DNA of 64,000 nucleotides, taken from contig NZ_BAABCA010000003.1 in the NCBI RefSeq assembly GCF_039538365.1, positions 372,001 through 436,000 of the forward strand, given 5' to 3'. This stretch comes from Postechiella marina. GTDB lineage: Bacteria; Bacteroidota; Bacteroidia; Flavobacteriales; Flavobacteriaceae. Under the pieces are notes generated by a model. It worked only from the letters and a program-made list of their open reading frames with translations, ran no database searches and was not told the origin of the DNA. Shown here piece by piece: positions 34,561 to 42,304 of this stretch. Both the position numbers and the translations under genes were made by a program. Numbering within the stretch: position 1 is the first letter of the stretch; each line of letters starts with the position of its first letter.

Positions 34561-36180
34561 TTAAGACATTTTCCTATAATAATTCAATAAGTTATGAGTA
34601 GAAGAATCATGTTCATTTACTGCACTATTGTTAAATTCTTGTAAAATTTTAGATGCTAATTGCTTTCCTAATTCAACTCCAAATTGGTCGTAACTATAAA
34701 TATTCCAAATAATACCTTGCACAAATATTTTATGCTCGTACATTGCTATTAATTTCCCTAAGCTCTCTGGCGACAATTTATTTATAAAAATAGTGTTTGT
34801 TGGTTTATTACCTTTAAATACTTTAAAAGGAACAATATCTTCTTTAGTACCTTCTGCGACAACTTCTGCTTCGGTTTTACCATTTAATAACGCTTCGGTT
34901 TGCGCTAAAAAGTTAGAAATTAGCTTATCTTGATGATCTTGATTGCCATGTAACGATTTAGTAAACCCAATAAAATCGGCTGGAATTAATTTTGTTCCTT
35001 GGTGTATTAATTGAAAAAATGCATGTTGAGAGTTTGTTCCTGGCTCTCCCCAAATTAAAGTTCCTGTTTCGTAATTTACAGGGTTTCCATTTCTATCAAT
35101 ACTTTTACCATTACTTTCCATAATACCTTGTTGCAAATATGTTGCAAATTGATTTAGGTATTGAGAATAAGGAATTACTGCTTCACTTTCGGCTTTAAAA
35201 AAGTTATTATACCAAATACTTATTAATGCTAAAACAACTGGTATATTATTTTTAAAATCTTCATTTTTAAAATGGTTATCCATTTTATTGGCTCCATCTA
35301 ACAAACTAGCAAAATTATTATAACCTACAGCCAAACTAATAGTTAAACCAACCGCACTCCAAAGCGAGAAACGACCACCAACCCAGTCCCACATAGGGAA
35401 TATATTATTTTCGTCTATTCCAAAATTCTTAACACTTTCTAAATTTGTAGAAACAGCTACAAAATGTTTAGCAATTGCTGTCTCGTTTGCCGATTTTAAA
35501 AACCAAGATTTAATAGTATTAGCGTTAGATAGTGTTTCTTGCGTAGTAAACGTTTTAGAAACCACAACAAAAAGTGTTGTTTCTGGATCTAGTTTTTTAA
35601 TAACCTCGTTAACATGGTCGCCATCTACATTACTTACAAAATGTGTTGTTAAATGATTTTTATAATACTGTAGTGAATCTACAACCATGGCTGGCCCAAG
35701 ATCCGACCCGCCAATACCAATATTAACTACATCTGTAAATACTTTACCAGTATATCCTTTTCTTTCTCCGTTTATAACCTCGTTAGCAAAGCCTTCTATT
35801 TTTTGTTTAGCTTTATATACTTCTGGCATTACATTTTGACCTTCAACATTAAATGTTGCCGATTCTGGTGCACGTAAAGCTGCATGTAAAACTGCACGCC
35901 CTTCGGTTTTATTTATTATTTCTCCAGAAAACTGACTCTGTATTGCTTCTTTAAGCTTAACATCGTCTGCCAACTCTAGCAAATAACCTAGTGTTTCTTC
36001 GGTTATTCTATTTTTAGAAAAGTCTACATAAAAATCGTCCCATTTAATGGTCATTTTATCTGCTCGGTCTGCATCGTTAGCAAACAAATCTTTCATATGC
36101 ACATCTTTTACTGCTTCAAAATGAGACTGTAGTTTTTTCCAAGATGGCGTAGTTGTTGGGTTTACGTTTGGTAATGCCAT
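34561..36180 (-). CDS. pgi: Glucose-6-phosphate isomerase
   Basis: 539 residues, full length (E. coli 549). It interconverts glucose-6-P and fructose-6-P in glycolysis and gluconeogenesis. Visible signatures are VNIGIGGSDLGPAMV, VSKTFTTQETLSNA (sugar-phosphate loop), DWVGGRFSLWSAVGL (PROSITE-type signature) and GEPGTNSQHAFFQLIHQG with the catalytic His. It is the last gene of a four-gene minus-strand operon and starts four bases after the M23 peptidase stop. Confidence 0.96.
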   Translation of the reverse strand: MALPNVNPTTTPSWKKLQSHFEAVKDVHMKDLFANDADRADKMTIKWDDFYVDFSKNRITEETLGYLLELADDVKLKEAIQSQFSGEIINKTEGRAVLHAALRAPESATFNVEGQNVMPEVYKAKQKIEGFANEVINGERKGYTGKVFTDVVNIGIGGSDLGPAMVVDSLQYYKNHLTTHFVSNVDGDHVNEVIKKLDPETTLFVVVSKTFTTQETLSNANTIKSWFLKSANETAIAKHFVAVSTNLESVKNFGIDENNIFPMWDWVGGRFSLWSAVGLTISLAVGYNNFASLLDGANKMDNHFKNEDFKNNIPVVLALISIWYNNFFKAESEAVIPYSQYLNQFATYLQQGIMESNGKSIDRNGNPVNYETGTLIWGEPGTNSQHAFFQLIHQGTKLIPADFIGFTKSLHGNQDHQDKLISNFLAQTEALLNGKTEAEVVAEGTKEDIVPFKVFKGNKPTNTIFINKLSPESLGKLIAMYEHKIFVQGIIWNIYSYDQFGVELGKQLASKILQEFNNSAVNEHDSSTHNLLNYYRKMS

Positions 36181-36184
36181 AAAA

Positions 36185-37477
36185 TTAATTTTGTAGTGTA
36201 ATTTGATTAGTATCTAATGTTTGGTCTAAATTATTATTGTTGTACGGAATAGCATCTAATTTTGTTTTTACAGGCTTAATAAAATCTAAGTATTTCACCT
36301 TTAAACTATCTGAAATAGGCTCTGCTTCAGGCAATTTTTGTTTAAACGGATCTACTTGTTTTCCATTTTTCCAGAAACGATAACATACGTGTGGTCCTCC
36401 TGTATTTCCTGTCATACCAACCCAACCAATAACATCGCCTTGCTTAACAAATTGTCCAACTTTTACATTACGTTTTTTCATGTGTAAATATTGCGTATCG
36501 TAAGTTGCATTATGCCTAATCTTTACATAATTACCATTTCCTCTTGTATAACTAGATTTAGAAACCGTACCATTGGCAGTAGCCATAATTGGTGTACCTA
36601 TAGCTGCAGCAAAGTCGGTGCCTCTATGCGGTCTTACTTTATAACCATAAACAGCAATGCGTCTTTTTAGGTTATATCTTGACGATATACGCTTAAATTT
36701 TACTGGCGCCTTTAAAAAGGCACGACGTAAATTTTTAGCATCTTCTGCAAAATAATCTACAATACCTTTAGTGCTATCTGTTTCAAATTGAAAAGCATAA
36801 AAAGGCTCTTTATTATGCTCAAAAAGTGCTGCTTTTACTTCGTGAACACCGGTATAAATAGTATCGTCAATATATTTATCTGTATACAAAACCTTAAACC
36901 GGTCTCCTTTTTGTAGCCTTCTAAAATCTATGGTCCAAGCATAAATCTCGTCTGCCATAATGTGTGCTAAACGCTGACTTAAACCTTGCTCTTCTAGGGT
37001 TACAGATATATTATTATTAATAACACCGGTGGCTGTTTTTTCTATATATTTAATTGTTTTTTTACTCCTGTAAGCCTTTGTTATAGAGTCTTGAAAGTTA
37101 ATTACAACATACTCTTCCATGTTTGGCTGGTATATAAAACACTTTGCAACCTCTGTGGTATCTTTAGCGCATAGCACCGTATAAGGCTTACCAACTTGAA
37201 GTCTTCTAATATCAAAAGTATCTTTAGCTTTTTCTGCAATATTAAATATAGCAGGATAGCCAACTTTATGGCGCTCTAAAATAACACCAAAACTGTCGCC
37301 ACTTTTAACAGTATCTCTTTTAACAATATAATCACTTAATTTAAAACCGAATTCGTAGTGTTCTTTTGGCGCAACAATTGCCACCTCTTCTTCTATAATC
37401 TCTGGCTGTTTTTCGTCATTTTTACAACCAATAAAACTTAATACTACTAATAATGCTATTAAATATTTCGTCCCCAA
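36185..37477 (-). CDS. M23-family metallopeptidase lipoprotein with a Cys in the zinc motif
   Basis: 430 residues from a TTG start inside the end of the upstream gene (19-base overlap). This start is required for the lipoprotein signal with Cys18 (VVLSFIGC). A LysM/OapA-like region lies at about 55-100. The LytM-type domain (about 275-375) has His284 and Asp288 in HRGTD, His332 in YLHM, and GPHVCYRF, in which the usual HxH is His363-Val-Cys365. GPHVCYRFWKNG-type proteins are, as I recall, common in Bacteroidota. It probably cleaves peptidoglycan peptides at the outer-membrane side, and the Cys may serve as a zinc ligand. Confidence 0.85.
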   Translation of the reverse strand: MGTKYLIALLVVLSFIGCKNDEKQPEIIEEEVAIVAPKEHYEFGFKLSDYIVKRDTVKSGDSFGVILERHKVGYPAIFNIAEKAKDTFDIRRLQVGKPYTVLCAKDTTEVAKCFIYQPNMEEYVVINFQDSITKAYRSKKTIKYIEKTATGVINNNISVTLEEQGLSQRLAHIMADEIYAWTIDFRRLQKGDRFKVLYTDKYIDDTIYTGVHEVKAALFEHNKEPFYAFQFETDSTKGIVDYFAEDAKNLRRAFLKAPVKFKRISSRYNLKRRIAVYGYKVRPHRGTDFAAAIGTPIMATANGTVSKSSYTRGNGNYVKIRHNATYDTQYLHMKKRNVKVGQFVKQGDVIGWVGMTGNTGGPHVCYRFWKNGKQVDPFKQKLPEAEPISDSLKVKYLDFIKPVKTKLDAIPYNNNNLDQTLDTNQITLQN

Positions 37478-38382
37478 TCTTCTATTTCTTTATCTGTCCA
37501 TAATTCTGGGAAAAATATCCTTTTTTGATATTTAGGATGCATGTATTTAACCCATTCGCTTCCCCCTGTTGCCTCGGCAGTTTTTCCATTTATATTTAAA
37601 TAATGGTTGGCTGTATTATAATGAGCCATTACCCATTTTACGTTTACAGTATAATCGTAATGGCGCATAGCCTCTTTTAAATTTTTATTTTCTTGCGCAT
37701 CTAAAGGCAACTCTTTGTATTTAGACCACAAATTATTTTTTCCATAAAACTTAGTAAATCTTAAAAACTCATCTTTATACCTATCCTCAAAATCAGAAAG
37801 TGTAAATGTTTTTTTACCTGTTTTATAATCTTTACCCGCAGCTTGCCAATATAAATGCTCAAAAGCCTCTTCGTAAGATGCCTCTTTGTTAAAAGAGTCT
37901 CTAAAGCGTTTATCTATTAAATTAATAAGCTCTGTAGATGCAAATTCTATTTTTCTGTATTGCGCACTCTGGAAACCACTTGCAGGCGTTAACGTAGTTC
38001 TAAACTCGTTGTATTGTTTTACATCCATACCGTCTTTCATAATACTAAAAGACGATGTTAACACATCAAAATAACGACTTATTCTCATTATTTTAGTAGT
38101 AAACATCTCTGCACTAACCTCATCGCTTTTTGCTACTTGATCTATCTCGGTAAGTACCATTTTAAAAAGCAACTCGTTTACTTGATGGTACATAATAAAA
38201 ACCATCTCGTCTGGAAAAACAGTACGCTGCACCTGAAGATTTAATAGAGCATCTGTTTTAATATAGTCCCAATAATTAATGGGTTTACTGTGTAATAACC
38301 CTTCTAAATGAACATCTAAATCTTGATCTATTTTTTCGTATTTTTCCTTTAACTGTTTGGTTATGTTAGGATCTAAACTCAT
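37459..38382 (-). CDS. kynA: Tryptophan 2,3-dioxygenase
   Basis: 307 residues. Haem enzyme opening the indole ring of tryptophan to N-formylkynurenine, the first step of the kynurenine pathway. Diagnostic blocks: NYWDYIKTDALLNLQ, DEMVFIMYHQVNELLFKM, TTLTPASGFQSAQYRKIEF, MRHYDYTVNVKWVMAHY and ATGGSEWVKYM (the TGG-[ST]-x-W substrate loop). It starts three bases after the DUF3108 gene and overlaps the peptidase gene by 19 bases. No other kynurenine gene is in the window, but hppD and hmgA lie just upstream, so aromatic amino-acid catabolism is grouped here. Confidence 0.93.
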   Translation of the reverse strand: MSLDPNITKQLKEKYEKIDQDLDVHLEGLLHSKPINYWDYIKTDALLNLQVQRTVFPDEMVFIMYHQVNELLFKMVLTEIDQVAKSDEVSAEMFTTKIMRISRYFDVLTSSFSIMKDGMDVKQYNEFRTTLTPASGFQSAQYRKIEFASTELINLIDKRFRDSFNKEASYEEAFEHLYWQAAGKDYKTGKKTFTLSDFEDRYKDEFLRFTKFYGKNNLWSKYKELPLDAQENKNLKEAMRHYDYTVNVKWVMAHYNTANHYLNINGKTAEATGGSEWVKYMHPKYQKRIFFPELWTDKEIEDWGRNI

Positions 38383-38385
38383 TAA

Positions 38386-39165
38386 TTAATTTACTACTAT
38401 TTTAAACGGATGCTTTAATCCTTTAAAAGACTCTAAGTCTGCTCTTAGTGAGCCTACAGCCAAATCTGCCTTGATTCGCAAAGGTAATTTATTTTTATCT
38501 TTCGACACCCAAAGCGTTAAACTTTCTTCCTCTTTAAAAACACGCCCAGCCATAACGTATGGTCTAAATTTTAAAGATTCTACTTTACCAAAATCTGTAT
38601 TAAGCACTTCTTCGCCTAAATACTGTAATTTAAAACCGTAATTTTCTTCATCGAAAAACATATCTATTTTAACCTCATCTCCAACCTTTAAAATCTCTGT
38701 TTTTAAATTATTACGCAAATAATAAAAAGTAGATACCATATCCTGAATATTGGGCTTTGTATCTATAACCATTTTCTTTTTATGCTTAATATTATTTACA
38801 TAAGCCTTTTGTTTTTGCTGGTCAAAATCTATTACAATATCTTTTGTATGCCCTCCTTCATCAATATTTCTAACAAATCTATATGGTACAATGGTTTGCT
38901 TATCAAAATAAGTTTCGTATCTATCTTTAACCTTAAAAAACCATTTTATCATTCCTGTGGTCCACCCTTTACCTACAACATGATACACCTCCTTGTTATT
39001 TAACGACTCTTCTTTAACTTGTAATGTAGCATTACCAGCTTTAAGCCAATTACTATAACTCATTTTAAACTTAAACCATTCGCCCTCTTGAAATGCAGAC
39101 TCTTGTTGAGAAAAAGACACTTGCGAAGAAATAACAAGTAATAATATAAGTAGTATTTTTTTCAT
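38386..39165 (-). CDS. DUF3108-family exported protein
   Basis: 259 residues with signal peptide (cleavage near SSQVSFSQ, 20). The layout FKMSYSNWLKAGNATLQVKE, WFFKVKDRYETYFD, and SLTLWVSKDKNKLPLRIKAD is that of DUF3108, a beta-rich periplasmic or outer-membrane-associated family of unknown function. First gene of the DUF3108-kynA-M23-pgi operon. Its pairing with a cell-wall peptidase suggests an envelope role (inference). Confidence 0.8.
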   Translation of the reverse strand: MKKILLILLLVISSQVSFSQQESAFQEGEWFKFKMSYSNWLKAGNATLQVKEESLNNKEVYHVVGKGWTTGMIKWFFKVKDRYETYFDKQTIVPYRFVRNIDEGGHTKDIVIDFDQQKQKAYVNNIKHKKKMVIDTKPNIQDMVSTFYYLRNNLKTEILKVGDEVKIDMFFDEENYGFKLQYLGEEVLNTDFGKVESLKFRPYVMAGRVFKEEESLTLWVSKDKNKLPLRIKADLAVGSLRADLESFKGLKHPFKIVVN

Positions 39166-39320
39166 CTTGTGTGGGGTATTGTAATGTAACTTTCTAGTCT
39201 TACATTTATTGTTTTCGAAAAATAAATTACAATTACTATTCCAAAAATATAAATTTATTATGACACCTACTTACAATTAGAAGCTCTTAACGTTAATTTG
39301 TTACAAGAATAATTATTTAT

Positions 39321-39443
39321 GGCGTTACTTTCGCTTTATACCTACAAGACAAAAAACTTGCAGGAAACGCTACAGTCGGGCTATCACTACTCGCTCCCTC
39401 CTTAGGTCGGGGAGCTTAAACATACCGTTCTATCCCTAACGCG
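39321..39443 (-). repeat. Dispersed structured repeat, copy B
   Basis: Read on the minus strand, it starts GCGTTAGGGAT (39443-39433), has a hairpin with a GCTCCC/GGGAGC stem (39393-39415), then AGCCCGAC (39382-39375), a second hairpin CCTGCAAG/CTTGTAGG (39341-39364), and ends TAACGCC (39327-39321). Block order and terminal GCGTTA/TAACGC are shared with copy A (20191-20270); the hairpins differ in sequence and size. It occupies most of the 385-base gap between the DUF3108 operon and hppD. The rest of that gap holds only the hppD terminator. Confidence 0.6.
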
Positions 39444-39501
39444 AACCGTTTACTAATTTTTACTTATGTATACCACAAGGCAATACTTTTTAAAAAATAA
39501 A

Positions 39502-39531
39502 AAACCTGTTTAGCAAAAACTAAACAGGTTT
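39502..39531 (-). terminator. hppD terminator
   Basis: Perfect 12-bp stem AAACCTGTTTAG / CTAAACAGGTTT with loop CAAAAA and a T-rich tail on the minus strand, 20 bases past the stop. Confidence 0.8.
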
Positions 39532-39550
39532 AAATAAAAAAACTATTTTA

Positions 39551-40711
39551 TTAAAGTGTGCCTCTATTTGCCTGCTCTCTTTCAATAGATTCAAAAAGCG
39601 CCTTAAAATTACCTGCTCCAAACCCACGAGCACCCATACGCTGAATTATTTCGAAAAACAACGTTGGCCTATCTTCTACAGGTTTTGTAAAAATTTGAAG
39701 TAAATACCCTTCCTCATCAGCATCAATCATAATACCCAATGCTTTTAAAGCCTCTATATCTTCTCTTAGTTCATGACTATGCTCTTCTAAACGACCAGGT
39801 ACTGCACGATAATATTCTTCTGGCGGAATAGATAAAAACTCGACACCACGTGCTCTTAAACTAGAAACCGCTGTAATAATATCGTCTGTAGCCACAGCAA
39901 TATGTTGTACACCTGCTCCTTCATAAAAATCTAAATACTCTTCAATTTGAGATCGTTTTTTACCTTCTGCAGGTTCGTTTATCGGAAATTTTATTCTTCC
40001 ATTCCCATTACTCATCACCTTACTCATCAGTGCAGAATATTCGGTATGTATTTGCTTGTCATCAAACGATAAGAAATTCTCAAACCCCATAACGTCTTCG
40101 TACCATTTTACCCAAGTATTCATTTCTCCCCAGCCCACATTACCAACCATATGATCTATATATTTTAAACCAACTGGCTCCGGATTGTAATCTGATTTCC
40201 ACTCTCGAAACCCTGGTAAAAAAGCTCCATCGTAATTTTTACGTTCTACAAACATATGCACCGTTTCGCCATAGGTATAAATACCTGCTCGCACCACTTC
40301 TCCATGTTCGTCTTTTTCTACAACAGGTTCCATGTACGATTTTGCGCCTCTGCTTGTTGTTTCTTGGTAAGCTTTTCTAGCATCTTCTACCCAAAGCGCA
40401 ACTACTTTTACTCCATCACCATGCTTTACAATGTGGTTATTTATTGGCGATTTACTATTTAAAGGCGTGGTTAATACTAGTTTAATTTTATCTTGTTTTA
40501 GCACATAACTAACTTGGTCTTTCGATCCTGTTTCTAAACCTTTATAGGCGTAAGATTGAAACCCAAATGCTGTTTTATAAAAGTGTGCTGATTGTTTTGC
40601 ATTACCTACATAGAATTCTACATAGTCGGTTCCTAAAAGTGGTAAGAAATCTTGTGCGCCTGCAAATATTTTTTCTAAACCGTAGTTTACTGATTTTATG
40701 TCTTTACTCAT
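39551..40711 (-). CDS. hppD: 4-hydroxyphenylpyruvate dioxygenase
   Basis: 386 residues. Converts 4-hydroxyphenylpyruvate to homogentisate in tyrosine catabolism. Two vicinal-oxygen-chelate halves; the Fe(II) ligands are His187 (YIDHMVGNV), His270 (GVQHIAVATDD) and Glu354 (LFFEIIQRMG). The C-terminal GARGFGAGNFKALFESIERE is characteristic. hmgA lies upstream on the same strand (234-base gap), giving consecutive pathway steps. Confidence 0.96.
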   Translation of the reverse strand: MSKDIKSVNYGLEKIFAGAQDFLPLLGTDYVEFYVGNAKQSAHFYKTAFGFQSYAYKGLETGSKDQVSYVLKQDKIKLVLTTPLNSKSPINNHIVKHGDGVKVVALWVEDARKAYQETTSRGAKSYMEPVVEKDEHGEVVRAGIYTYGETVHMFVERKNYDGAFLPGFREWKSDYNPEPVGLKYIDHMVGNVGWGEMNTWVKWYEDVMGFENFLSFDDKQIHTEYSALMSKVMSNGNGRIKFPINEPAEGKKRSQIEEYLDFYEGAGVQHIAVATDDIITAVSSLRARGVEFLSIPPEEYYRAVPGRLEEHSHELREDIEALKALGIMIDADEEGYLLQIFTKPVEDRPTLFFEIIQRMGARGFGAGNFKALFESIEREQANRGTL

Positions 40712-40945
40712 AATATTATGGAATAAAGAAGATAGATTAGAGAAAAAAGATTTTACTAGTGTTTAATTTAAAAACCCTTGATCATTTTTTAAAGTTCTCC
40801 AATTTTTTCTTCTTATTTAATTAATTACTCTTTGTAATATATTTTCTTTTGTTTTAATTCTTAAGCCTTAAATCTTAATTTCTTGTAATTATGCCTATCT
40901 CTAATTACTTATTTCTCTTTTCTTGCGTCTAAAGTTTTTGGCCTA

Positions 40946-42103
40946 TTACTCCAACCAAGATTTATAATAACTCCCGTCTGCTATTGCCATAGCTTCCTCT
41001 GTTAGCATTAGCGGTTTAAACGTATCGACCATTACCGCCAATTCTTCGGTTTTGGTTTTACCAATACTGCGTTCTGTTGCTCCTGGGTGCGGGCCATGAG
41101 GTATACCTGCTGGATGCAGAGAAATATGTCCTGCCTCTACATCGTTTCTACTCATAAAATCGCCATCTACATAATACAACACCTCATCGCTGTCTATATT
41201 ACTATGGTTATATGGTGCGGGAATAGATTGTGGATGATAATCGTAAAGCCTTGGTACAAAACTGCAAACTACAAAAGCATCGGTTTCGAAAGTTTGATGT
41301 ACTGGTGGCGGTTGATGTATACGCCCTGTTATAGGTTCGAAATCGTGAATTGAAAAGGCATACGGATAATTATAGCCATCGTAACCAACTACATCAAACG
41401 GATGCGATGCGTATACCATTTCTATAATATCGTCTTGCTTTTTTACTTTTATTAAAAACTCGCCGCTTTGGTTATAAGTTTCTAATTCTTGCGGTCTTCG
41501 CATATCGCGTTCGCAAAAAGGTGCATGCTCTAACATTTGCCCAAACCAATTTCGATAGCGCTTAGGCGTGTATATTGGTCTACGAGACTCGACTATAAAA
41601 AGCCTATTATCTTGAGTATCGAAATCTATTTTGTAAATAACGCCTCGTGGCACAAGTAAATAATCTCCATATTTAAAATCGAGATTACCTAACATGGTTC
41701 TTAACTTACCTGTGCCTTTGTGCACAAAAATAAGCTCGTCTGCATCGGTGTTTTTATAAAAATAAGCTCTTGTAGATTCTTTTGGTGCTGCTAAAATTAT
41801 TGCACAATCGCTATTTATTAAAACCGTTTTTCGACTTTCTAAATAATCGTTTTCTGGTTTAACCTGAAACCCTTTTAAACGGTACGATTTTATATTGTTT
41901 TTTAATGCTATTTTGGGCGCAACACTATATTGGTTTTTTACTTCTTTTACTTGTGTTGGTCGTTGCTCATGATAACTGTTTGTAGACATCCCGTCGAAAC
42001 CAATAGTACCAAACAATTGCTCGTAGTACAAACTACCGTCTGGTTTTCTAAATTGTGTATGGCGCTTAGGCGGAATGCTTCCTAGTTTATGGTAAAAAGG
42101 CAT
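40946..42103 (-). CDS. hmgA: Homogentisate 1,2-dioxygenase
   Basis: 385 residues, the shorter Bacteroidota form. It opens homogentisate to maleylacetoacetate. Cupin-type fold with FGTIGFDGMSTNSYHEQRP near the N-terminus, KYGDYLLVPRGVIYKI, and the Fe-ligand block LHPAGIPHGPHPGATERSIG near residue 340. Together with hppD it covers two successive steps of tyrosine breakdown; a fumarylacetoacetate hydrolase gene is not in the window. Confidence 0.92.
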   Translation of the reverse strand: MPFYHKLGSIPPKRHTQFRKPDGSLYYEQLFGTIGFDGMSTNSYHEQRPTQVKEVKNQYSVAPKIALKNNIKSYRLKGFQVKPENDYLESRKTVLINSDCAIILAAPKESTRAYFYKNTDADELIFVHKGTGKLRTMLGNLDFKYGDYLLVPRGVIYKIDFDTQDNRLFIVESRRPIYTPKRYRNWFGQMLEHAPFCERDMRRPQELETYNQSGEFLIKVKKQDDIIEMVYASHPFDVVGYDGYNYPYAFSIHDFEPITGRIHQPPPVHQTFETDAFVVCSFVPRLYDYHPQSIPAPYNHSNIDSDEVLYYVDGDFMSRNDVEAGHISLHPAGIPHGPHPGATERSIGKTKTEELAVMVDTFKPLMLTEEAMAIADGSYYKSWLE

Positions 42104-42304
42104 TTGCTTTGAATTTAAAAGTTAACCCAAAGATTTATTTTGGGTGTAAATTATTAAAAAAATCAATGTATCTAAAGATACAACAAAGCAGACTTATTCT
42201 GGGTTTCTCTTGATGAGAAAATGAAGAAATGATAATAAGTCTTGCCAAATAGGTGTCATATAACAACAAATATCGGAATTTTTTTAGAATATTCTAAAAA
42301 AACA

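Noticed and set aside
40712..40945. Gap between hppD and hmgA examined for a gene or regulatory RNA
   Set aside because: Very AT-rich, no open frame of note, no hairpin or TAnnTTTG box that I can support.
42279..42302. Perfect 24-base AT palindrome next to the patatin gene stop
   Set aside because: It is all A/T except one G/C pair and lacks a T tail after the stem; not convincing as a terminator or operator.
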